Part shown: one piece after another, positions 23,689-30,891 of the stretch
How positions within the stretch are numbered: position 1 is the stretch's first letter
Layout of the letters: every line of letters begins with the position of its first letter
NCBI GenBank assembly: GCA_013823365.1
Contig: PNMC01000008.1
Span: 1-38,268, forward strand
Length of the DNA: 38,268 bases
Source of the DNA: Parvibaculum sp.
GTDB taxonomy: Bacteria > Pseudomonadota > Alphaproteobacteria > Parvibaculales > Parvibaculaceae
Direction of reading: 5' to 3'
Made by a program: the position numbers and the translations under genes
The notes under the pieces: model-generated
What the model was told of the DNA's origin: nothing
What the model saw: only the letters and a program-made list of their open reading frames with translations
Database searches by the model: none

Positions 23689-24881
23689 GAGAGCACCGCC
23701 CTGATCCTGCGCGTCAGTTCCTTCAGGCCCTGGGGCGCGCGTGCTTCATCTTCGATGTAGGGCACGAGATTGAGTGCCTGGAGGTGCCGGGACAATTCAC
23801 GCGCATAAGGCGTGCTCGCGGCAAGGGCCAGCGGCTCGCCGCGATTCACGGCTTCGGCGAGGTCGCGCCACCGCACCGGCAGTTCGAGCGCGCGCGCCGC
23901 GCCCACGGCATCGCGAATGCCTGCGGGGTTCGGGGCCATACCTGCTGCGAACTCGTGGACGACAAGGATCGGCTCGTCGCGGCCGCCGCGCACCGTGCGC
24001 ACGAGCCGCAGGAGCTCGGCCGCCGCCTTGATGGAGGTGAAGCGCTGGTTGCAGGGGAGGAAGAGCAACGCCCCTTCTTCCGGGAGGCTCAGAATCTCTT
24101 CCTGGCGCGAAAAGGGGCCGCAGGAGACGATCACCACGTCATAAAGCGAACGGCAGATTTCGAGCAGCGCGCGCAGGTCGTGAATGTCGACAACCCAGCC
24201 CTCGGCATCGCCATGAAGGGCGAGAGGAAGCACATAGAGACCGGAGCGCGGGCAGCGCGCCAATGCCGAATCGAGCAACGCACGATCTAGGCGCGTCATT
24301 TCCTTCACGGCGTCCTTGACCCGGAAGGTCATATCGAGGCCGAGCGCGATCGCCGCGTTGCTGGCGGGAAGGCCGAGATCGACCAGAAGGACGCCTTCCT
24401 GCGGCCGGGCCGCGGCGATCATCGTTGCCATGTTGATCGCGAGATCGTCGTCACCGTCGCTCGATGCCGGGCTCAGCGCCATGACGAGATTCGAAAGCGA
24501 GGCTCCGCGGAAACGGCTTTCGGCGATGCGCTGGGAAACGGCGTTGCGGAAATCGTCGGGTGCCGCATCGCGGTCGATGAAATCCTGCGCGCCGGCGCGC
24601 ATGGCGGTGAGAATGAGCTGTGCGCCCATCTCGTTGCCGATCACGATCAGGGGAAGGCCGGAAAACCAGCCGCGCAGGGTCGACAGCCGTTCAAAGGCGG
24701 TGCGCGCACCCATATGCACTTCCGCATCGGCAAGCACGCATTCCGGCCGGAACTGCTCGGCGATCTCGACCACATTGCCTGCGGCGGGGTCTGCAACCAT
24801 CACGGTGGCATCGCTCTCCAGCGCGCGTTTCACGCGGGCTGCGAGCGTGCTGTCACCTGAGACGAGGAGGACGCGGTGCAT
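23685..24881 (-). CDS. cpaE: CpaE/TadZ-like localisation protein with degenerate P-loop
   Basis: A 398-residue protein. Residues 1-125 are an atypical receiver domain (VLLVSGDSTLAARVKRAL, LPLIVIGNEM, AMRAGAQDFIDRDA). The rest is a MinD/ParA-like ATPase fold with VLLVDLGLPASNAAIALGL and IVSCGPFSRQEEIL. At the P-loop, where CpaE usually has a GGVGATTxA-type sequence, this protein reads ALSPASSDGDDDLAINMATM, with no Lys or Gly-rich loop. It may localise the pilus without ATP cycling. It starts 4 bases after cpaC. No cpaD gene lies between them, as found in many alphaproteobacteria. Confidence 0.88.
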   Translation of the reverse strand: MHRVLLVSGDSTLAARVKRALESDATVMVADPAAGNVVEIAEQFRPECVLADAEVHMGARTAFERLSTLRGWFSGLPLIVIGNEMGAQLILTAMRAGAQDFIDRDAAPDDFRNAVSQRIAESRFRGASLSNLVMALSPASSDGDDDLAINMATMIAAARPQEGVLLVDLGLPASNAAIALGLDMTFRVKDAVKEMTRLDRALLDSALARCPRSGLYVLPLALHGDAEGWVVDIHDLRALLEICRSLYDVVIVSCGPFSRQEEILSLPEEGALLFLPCNQRFTSIKAAAELLRLVRTVRGGRDEPILVVHEFAAGMAPNPAGIRDAVGAARALELPVRWRDLAEAVNRGEPLALAASTPYARELSRHLQALNLVPYIEDEARAPQGLKELTRRIRAVLS

Positions 24882-24885
24882 GCCG

Positions 24886-26295
24886 TTACCTCATCAGACC
24901 GTGACGGACAATGTGGTCTTCCAGCGTGTCCACATTGAGCAGGTTCTTGCCGAGATTGGTGTCGTAGCGCTGGCCTTCGCCCGGGAGCTTCGGCACCTGC
25001 CCCGGCTCCATCGGCGAGACGAGGCGCGGCGTCGCCACGATGATGAGTTCCTGCCGCTCGCGCGAATTCTGCGTCCGCTTGAAGAAGGAACCAATGATCG
25101 GCAGCTCGCCAATGCCGGGAATCCGGTCCTCGATATTTCCCGAGGCGCTGTACATGAGGCCGGCGAGCACGAAGCTCTGGCCGTCGCCGAGTTCGATCGT
25201 GGTGCGTGTCGAGCGGGTGCGGAGCGCGGGAACGCGGAAGCCCTGTACGACAAGCGCATTGGTGTAGTCGAGCTCGCTCACCTCCGGATTGACCTTGAGG
25301 ATGATGCGTTCGTCGTCGAGGACGGTTGCGGCAACGCCGAGCTGAACGCCGAAGCGCTTGTATTCGATGGTAACGGTGCCGTTGCCCGAGCCCGATTGGG
25401 GAACGGGGATCGGCACCTCGCCGCCTGCGAGAAACTCCGCATCCTCACCGCTGCGGACGAGCAGGGTCGGCTCGGCCAGAAGCTGCGCCAGATTGGCATT
25501 GCTCAAGGCGCTGATGACGCCGAGGAGATCGCTGCCCGGCCAGGCGAGGAAGAGATTGAAGGCCTGGCTCAGCGGCAGGCTCGTATCGGGATCGAGACCG
25601 GTGCCCGGCGTATAGCCGAAGCTCGTCGAGGAATTGGGGCCGATGGCCGCGAACTGGAAATTATTGTCGAGGCTCTGGAAGTTGAGGCCGAGCGCCTTGA
25701 GCGTGCTGGTCGAGACGGCGGCGAAACGCACTTCCACGGCGACCATACGGCGGTCGGCGACCTGCATCGTGTCTTTCACATCCGCGCCGATATGGGAGCG
25801 CGCGAGATTGACGGCCTTCTGCCTGTCTTCGAGGCTCTGGACTTCGCCCTGCAGCATGACGCCTTGACCGGTTTCCACCGCTCTTACGCCCTTGAGCGAG
25901 GGTTCGCGCGCGAGTTCGTTGCGGAAGCCGGTGAGATCCGCACCGACGACAACACGCCAGGACTGGCTGACGCCATTGGTGAGCCAGACCGAGAGATCGG
26001 AGGTGCCGCCCTTCTGGCCGAGCAGGCGCAATTCGCGCGAGGAGACGACCGTCACATCGACGACCGAGGGATTGGACACGGCAATGCGGTCGACCGGCGC
26101 ATCAAGCCTCAAAACGCGCTGACCGCCCGAGGGAATATCGAGCGTGCGGCTTTCGGCCGGCGCCGCGGGCAGCAGCAAAGAAAGGCAGGAGGCCAGAAGG
26201 AAAGCAATGCCGAACGGCCGGGCGCGCCGCCGCGCCCTGCCGATAAACGGCGCCTTCCTTGTTATTGTCCCTGCCATGTCGCCCGCCTCGCCCAT
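24886..26295 (-). CDS. cpaC: CpaC/RcpA outer-membrane secretin
   Basis: A 469-residue secretin. A basic N-terminus and hydrophobic segment (GIAFLLASCLSLLLPAAPA) form a signal peptide cleaved near residue 47. A pilus-secretin N domain follows (RVLRLDAPVDRIAVSNPSVV), then a BON-like region (GVMLQGEVQSLEDRQKAVNLA). The secretin core has EPTLLVRSGEDAEFLAGGE and the end VLAGLMYS, IPGIGELPIIGSFFKR, ELIIVATPRLV. ATG at 26295 is chosen for its GGGGAGAGG site; a TTG 30 bases upstream overlaps the cpaB stop and ATG 26277 is weaker. Confidence 0.93.
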   Translation of the reverse strand: MGEAGDMAGTITRKAPFIGRARRRARPFGIAFLLASCLSLLLPAAPAESRTLDIPSGGQRVLRLDAPVDRIAVSNPSVVDVTVVSSRELRLLGQKGGTSDLSVWLTNGVSQSWRVVVGADLTGFRNELAREPSLKGVRAVETGQGVMLQGEVQSLEDRQKAVNLARSHIGADVKDTMQVADRRMVAVEVRFAAVSTSTLKALGLNFQSLDNNFQFAAIGPNSSTSFGYTPGTGLDPDTSLPLSQAFNLFLAWPGSDLLGVISALSNANLAQLLAEPTLLVRSGEDAEFLAGGEVPIPVPQSGSGNGTVTIEYKRFGVQLGVAATVLDDERIILKVNPEVSELDYTNALVVQGFRVPALRTRSTRTTIELGDGQSFVLAGLMYSASGNIEDRIPGIGELPIIGSFFKRTQNSRERQELIIVATPRLVSPMEPGQVPKLPGEGQRYDTNLGKNLLNVDTLEDHIVRHGLMR

Positions 26296-26321
26296 ATCCC
26301 TCTCCCCGCTCCCAGCCTTGC

Positions 26322-27206
26322 TCAACGCGGTGTGACCACCGTCGTCTGGTTCGCCCCCGAATAGATCGTGACCCGGTGGCCCGAAGGCGCGCCGGCCGCC
26401 TGTTCTTCGCCGGGCCTTTCGGAAACCGGCGCCGCGCCCGGCTGCAGATCGTCCAGCGCCACGATCTCGGCGGGCGCCACTTCCCGGTCGCCCGGATTGC
26501 GGATGGCGAGCGTCACCTGCCCGAGCCTTCCCGCGAGCGCGAGCCGTGCAAGGGCGGCAGGCGGGGCCGCCAGCGTCACCGTGCGCGCCGACCCTTGAGG
26601 TCCGCCATCGCGCGGCGAGAGCTCGGGGCCCACCGCCAGCACCTGCATGTCCTGCAGGAGCAGCGCGCTCTTGCTCTGGTCTTCCCGCTGCTGGCCCATG
26701 CCCTGCTGGCCGTAAACCGCGCCGGGCAAGGTCACGAAAACGTCCACCCGGTCGCCCGCCTGAAGGAAACCGCCGACAATGTCTTCTTCCGCGACGCGGA
26801 TGGCGAAGGCCCGTTCGCCTTCGGGCACGAGCGCGGCGATGCCGGCGGAGGCCGGATCGGCGCTCAGATTGCCGTTGAAAATGATCTGCGAGGCGCGGAT
26901 ATCGGAGGTCGCCACGCGGCCTGTGATGAGCGACCGGTCGGAGAAAGAACCGGGAGGTGCTGCACCTTCCATGCGCCGGACGGCGATGTCCTCTGCCAGA
27001 ATCACCCGCCCGCGGGGCACATCCCGTACCGCCACGAGCACATCCGACATCGGTCTGTCTTCGGAAATCGCGGTTGCGGGCGGGGACTGCGCTTCGTCAC
27101 GCGACGAAAGATTGAGCCAGATCAGGACCAGTGCCACGGCGATAAGGCCAAGGCCCAGAACGACCAGCGCTCCGGGATTCTGCTGAATCCGCTGCGCGAA
27201 ACTCAT
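26322..27206 (-). CDS. cpaB: CpaB/RcpC pilus assembly protein
   Basis: A 294-residue inner-membrane-anchored periplasmic protein. One N-terminal membrane helix (LVVLGLGLIAVALVLIWL) precedes an SAF domain (DVLVAVRDVPRGRVILAEDI) and the RcpC/CpaB domain (FAIRVAEEDIVGGFLQAGDRVDVFVTLP). It is the first gene of the Tad operon, with GGGGAGGAGGGAAA upstream of the ATG and a long divergent intergenic region behind it. Confidence 0.92.
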   Translation of the reverse strand: MSFAQRIQQNPGALVVLGLGLIAVALVLIWLNLSSRDEAQSPPATAISEDRPMSDVLVAVRDVPRGRVILAEDIAVRRMEGAAPPGSFSDRSLITGRVATSDIRASQIIFNGNLSADPASAGIAALVPEGERAFAIRVAEEDIVGGFLQAGDRVDVFVTLPGAVYGQQGMGQQREDQSKSALLLQDMQVLAVGPELSPRDGGPQGSARTVTLAAPPAALARLALAGRLGQVTLAIRNPGDREVAPAEIVALDDLQPGAAPVSERPGEEQAAGAPSGHRVTIYSGANQTTVVTPR

Positions 27207-27823
27207 TCTCTTTCCCTCCTCCCCAGACCGGCTCTACCTGCCTGCCCGTTCTGGCGCGTCCAGTCCCGTGTGCGCCACTCGCCTCTCATCCGCCGGATCT
27301 CTCCCATCCGAAGGATCATTCTACCGACCAAAACAGTCAACAATTTGCTAAAAGGAGTGTCCCATCTGTGCCCTTTTACGGAAACTTCGATTTTTACTTG
27401 AATTCGGACCAATGAAGAGCGCGGAGCTTCACTCCACATTCTATATTCGCCGGATCGATAGTTCAACATTGTTGACCTATTCTGCCCGGAAATCGCCGCA
27501 AGAGAGGGAAACGGGGGCGCCATTGTCTTAGCTGCTCCGCAAGAGAATACGAGATACGCAACCAGACTGAGGCAGGACGCTCCGTGAGTTCCCCAAATTC
27601 CCAGCCAGCTCGGGAAAACTAGGGCACGGAAGCGGCTGTGTGTGCGAGATATCGAACAGAAATGTGTCCCTTTTGCGCCCGGCAAGTGGCGACAATTCAC
27701 ACATTGCTCGACAAACGGGTACCGATTACTCCCGTGTTACTCAAATTAAGTACAGTACTCGTCTTTATTGATGCCCTCCTCGCTGTACCATCAGCCTAGG
27801 GAATATCCGGTGAGGGAGGGAGC
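27207..27823. promoter_or_regulatory. 617-base divergent regulatory region between the Tad operon and tpsB-like gene
   Basis: No gene is supported. Palindromes are TCAACA-T-TGTTGA (27463-27475) and AGTAC-A-GTACT (27749-27759). GTCAACAAT occurs on the plus strand at 27336-27344 and again inside the first palindrome on the minus strand. TGTGCCCTTTT (27367-27377) and TGTGTCCCTTTT (27663-27674) resemble a site at 30731-30741. The stretch is less GC-rich than its neighbours, as expected for promoters. Regulator identity is unknown; the OmpR-type protein at 15878 is a candidate. Confidence 0.6.
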
Positions 27824-29500
27824 ATGTTCCGTAGCAAGAGCATTTTTCTGGCGGCCGTTTCGACGCTTGCCCTGACATGCCATCCGGCACTCGCGCAGAG
27901 CGTGGGTCCGCAAAACCTGCCTTCACCGGGAACGGTTCTCGCGCCGCCGCCGCCCGCGCCCGATCTCGAACGGCGTGAAACGCCAAGGCTGCGCGAGGAG
28001 CTCGGCCTGCCGGACGGCACGGAGCGCGTGCTCGACTTCAAGATATCGAATGTGCGCATCGCGGGCGCGAACGCCGTCGATCCGCAGCTGCTGGCCGTTC
28101 CGTTCGCCGACCTTCTCAACCGCCCGGTCACGGCAGGGGAACTGCGCGCGGCACTCGACCGCGTCAATGCGATCTATGCGGAAGAGGGCTATGCGCTCGG
28201 CCGCGCCTATATTCCCGTACAGGTCGTCCAGGGCGGCACGCTGATCGTGCGGGTCGTCGAAGGCTTTATCGGTGAAATCCGGATCACGGCGGAAGATGCC
28301 GCCGTGCGGCGCATGGTGGAAGAGTTCAGCCGCCGGATCGTCGCGGAGAAGCCGCTGCGGCAGGCGACGCTCGAGCGCTATCTTCTGCTTATCAGCGACA
28401 TTCCGGGCGTCACGCTGGACGGGCGGCTTCAGTCCATGGACATCTATTCGGGCGCCGCCGTGCTGGCGCTCGACGTGACCAGCCAGAAGCTCGCGGCGTC
28501 GACCGCCGTCGACAACCGGGCCAATCTCGATTCCGCGCCGTTCCAGGCTTACCTGACTGGATTCGTCAACAATATCTTCGGCTATGGCGACCAGTTCTCG
28601 CTGACGGTGCTTGCCACGCCGGAGATCGACAAGCAGCAATATTTCCGCGGGGCCTTCTCGACCTTTATCGGTACGGACGGGCTCAGGGCATCCGGCGGGT
28701 TTGCCTATGCGAGCTCGCAGCAGCCCGATCTTCCCGCCGGTATCGAACTCGTCAGCACCAGCCGGCAGGCGGATTTCCTGCTCAGCTACCCGATCATCCG
28801 CGCGACGCGGGAAACGCTGAATGCATTTTTCGGCTTCTATTACACGGATGCGGAAAATTCGCTGAACGGCTTCACCTTCAGCAAGGATGCCATCCGCGCT
28901 GCACATATCGGGGCGAGCTACGCCTCGCAGCTCGGCGAGGCCGCCACGATGGCAGCGCATATGCGCGTCACGCAGGGCTTCTCGCTCTTCGGCGCGGGGC
29001 CCGAAAACATGGCTCACTCCCGCCTCGGGGCGACGCCCAATTTCACCAAGCTGCAGGCCGGTGCAACCCTCAACTATGCGGCGACGGAGCGGCTTCTGCT
29101 GACGTTGCGCACGGAAGGCCAGTACAGTCCGGATTCGCTCTACAGCTCGGAAGAGATCGCCTTTGGCGGCACCCGCTTCGCGCGCGGCTACAACAATTCG
29201 GAAATCAGCGGCGACAGCGGCCTCGGCGCATCGATCCAGGCGAGCTACCGCTTCGAGAGCGAGATGTTCGGCGGCTGGTCGATCACGCCCTACACTTTCC
29301 TCGATCATGCCTATGTCTGGAACACGCCGGTCGACCAGCAGGGCGACGCGCGGCTCTTCTCGACGGGTATCGGCGTGACGCTTTCGAACCGGCGCTGGCT
29401 GTCGCTCGGTCTCGAGCTCGACAAGCCCATCAACCGGACGCCGCTTTCGCAGAACGACAAGGATCCGCGCCTCTTCGTCTCCTTCGAAATCCGCTTCTGA
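27824..29500 (+). CDS. TpsB/FhaC-family outer-membrane transporter
   Basis: A 558-residue two-partner-secretion type transporter. The signal peptide ends HPALA-Q (residue 24). A Pro-rich linker (PPPPAPDLER) leads to two POTRA regions (FKISNVRIAGANAVDPQLL; LIVRVVEGFIGEIRI and RRIVAEKPLRQATLERYLLLISDIPGV), then a 16-strand barrel with GGTRFARGYNNSEISGDSG, the FhaC L6 motif with Ala-Arg-Gly-Tyr in place of VRGY. It ends in Phe. No TpsA exoprotein with a TPS domain is adjacent; the neighbours are the Tad operon (divergent) and lipoprotein 3 (convergent). The substrate is unknown. Confidence 0.9.
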   Translation: MFRSKSIFLAAVSTLALTCHPALAQSVGPQNLPSPGTVLAPPPPAPDLERRETPRLREELGLPDGTERVLDFKISNVRIAGANAVDPQLLAVPFADLLNRPVTAGELRAALDRVNAIYAEEGYALGRAYIPVQVVQGGTLIVRVVEGFIGEIRITAEDAAVRRMVEEFSRRIVAEKPLRQATLERYLLLISDIPGVTLDGRLQSMDIYSGAAVLALDVTSQKLAASTAVDNRANLDSAPFQAYLTGFVNNIFGYGDQFSLTVLATPEIDKQQYFRGAFSTFIGTDGLRASGGFAYASSQQPDLPAGIELVSTSRQADFLLSYPIIRATRETLNAFFGFYYTDAENSLNGFTFSKDAIRAAHIGASYASQLGEAATMAAHMRVTQGFSLFGAGPENMAHSRLGATPNFTKLQAGATLNYAATERLLLTLRTEGQYSPDSLYSSEEIAFGGTRFARGYNNSEISGDSGLGASIQASYRFESEMFGGWSITPYTFLDHAYVWNTPVDQQGDARLFSTGIGVTLSNRRWLSLGLELDKPINRTPLSQNDKDPRLFVSFEIRF

Positions 29501-29520
29501 AGGGACACGGCTCAAAAAGA

Positions 29521-29548
29521 AAGGCCCGGCTTGCGCCGGGCCTTTTGC
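29521..29548. terminator. bidirectional intrinsic terminator
   Basis: AAGGCCCGGC-ttgc-GCCGGGCCTT: a 10-bp stem with a 4-base loop, A-rich on the left and TTTT on the right. It separates the convergent TpsB-like and lipoprotein 3 genes. Confidence 0.9.
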
Positions 29549-29575
29549 CTTGTGAGGCCTATCGAGGGAGGAAGC

Positions 29576-30643
29576 TCAACGCCCGCCGAGAAGACCGCCA
29601 AGGAGAGGGAGGCTGCCGAGCGAGCCCGTGACCGGGCCGAGGGCATCGCCCAGAACAGGGACGGAGGACAAGGCGCCGCCCGTCCCACCGTCGCCCGAGG
29701 CGGCAGCGGGCGTGCCCAGCACATTGCCCACCACGGGAACCGAAGAGAGAGCGCCATGCGCGGGCGCTGCGATACCACCCACCACGTTGTTTCCCCCCGT
29801 CAGAAGCGCATTCAGCCCCGGCAATGCCGGTCCGAGGGCGCCGTCCCCCGCCAGCGGCGAAGGCTGACTGCCCGCCACCACCCCGAGAAGTCCCGTCACG
29901 GCCGAGCCGACCGGTGCAAGCGGCGGCTCCCCTGCGGGTATGAGATTGCCGAGCAGGCCGCCATTGCCGCCGCCCAGCGGATTTTCCGTTCCGACAAGAT
30001 TGCCGACGAGATCGATTCCGAGAAGATCGTGGACGAGACCGCCAGCGCCGGTGACGCCGAGGGCGGGCACCTGGGAAAGGCCCTCGGTCACGGTGGAGAG
30101 CGGCAGGGCCGCGGCAACGGGCTGGGCGACCGGCGCGAGCGCGCCCTGACCGTCCAGCAGCGCGCCCAGAAGCCCGTCATTACCGCCTGCCAGCGTCGCG
30201 CCGAGCACACCGCTCGTGTCGATCGCGCCGCCGAGAATGTCGCCGCCCGTCAGATCCGCAAGGAGGCCGCCATCGCCGAGAAGCCCGAGGCCCGTCACGT
30301 TCGCATCCGGATCGCCGGCGAGCGCACCCGCGGCGGAGGGGACGAGGCCCGGCCCGCCTTGCGAGCCGAGAAGCGCGGTGACGAGATTGCCCTCGCCAAG
30401 CGCGGCATCGAGGAGCCCGCCCACGGGATCTGCGCCAAGCACATTCTCGAGCGCGCCGCCGCCGCCGGTGACGCCGAGACCGCCGCTGCCCGTTCCCGCG
30501 CCGCCCGGTCCACCCGGAGAGGCAATGCTGCTGACAAATGTACTGCTGCGGCCGCCGCCCACTTCCGAGGACATGGCGATCTTGTCCGTGCACCCGGCAA
30601 GGCCGAGGAAAACCGCCGACAAAACCAGTATTCGTCCCGACAT
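29576..30643 (-). CDS. Gly/Leu-rich repeat lipoprotein 3
   Basis: A 355-residue predicted lipoprotein, paralogous to those at 9178 and 10515. The ATG at 30643 follows GGAGGGAG; lipobox LAGC (Cys18) with Thr at +2. Family motifs: GLGVTGGGGALENVLGADPV, GLGLLGDGGLLADLTGGDIL and ALGVTGAGGLVHDLLGIDLV, so three copies rather than two, with PLAPVGSAVTGLLGVV and repeated LSSVPV(V/L)G(N/D)(V/A)LG near the C-terminus. It is nearly uncharged. It converges on the TpsB-like gene and is divergent from the TadG-like gene, so it lies within the pilus region. Function unknown; a surface role is inferred. Confidence 0.8.
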   Translation of the reverse strand: MSGRILVLSAVFLGLAGCTDKIAMSSEVGGGRSSTFVSSIASPGGPGGAGTGSGGLGVTGGGGALENVLGADPVGGLLDAALGEGNLVTALLGSQGGPGLVPSAAGALAGDPDANVTGLGLLGDGGLLADLTGGDILGGAIDTSGVLGATLAGGNDGLLGALLDGQGALAPVAQPVAAALPLSTVTEGLSQVPALGVTGAGGLVHDLLGIDLVGNLVGTENPLGGGNGGLLGNLIPAGEPPLAPVGSAVTGLLGVVAGSQPSPLAGDGALGPALPGLNALLTGGNNVVGGIAAPAHGALSSVPVVGNVLGTPAAASGDGGTGGALSSVPVLGDALGPVTGSLGSLPLLGGLLGGR

Positions 30644-30891
30644 TCGCTCCCTCCACTCCGTCCTGCGCGGCCCTTCAGGCCTCCTCCGTCCTCCTTTTCT
30701 AGACGAGCACCGGGCAAGCGGGTGTAGGCTTGTGTCCCTTTGTGTGCGCGAGTTTGAGAGATCGTGTGTATTGGCGTTCATGGTGCGTGTGCGGAAGATT
30801 TTCGGTTAATCATCCGCTAAGATGTGAGCGGCTTAGATGCGATGGCGGCCGGAGGAGAGCCGCCCGGCAGCGACCGGCCTTGGAGGAGGGC

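Noticed and set aside
24316-26364. Long plus-strand open frame (682 codons) across cpaC and cpaE
   Set aside because: It runs antisense through two clear Tad genes and has no recognisable domain or ribosome-binding site.
27923-29515. Long minus-strand open frame (530 codons) under the TpsB gene
   Set aside because: It is antisense to a complete FhaC-type barrel; it has an Arg-rich composition typical of shadow frames.
30815-30845. CCGCT/AGCGG inverted repeat and GGTTAATC upstream of tadG as a CtrA site
   Set aside because: The second TTAA half-site at the correct spacing is missing and the stem is short; evidence is too weak to call.
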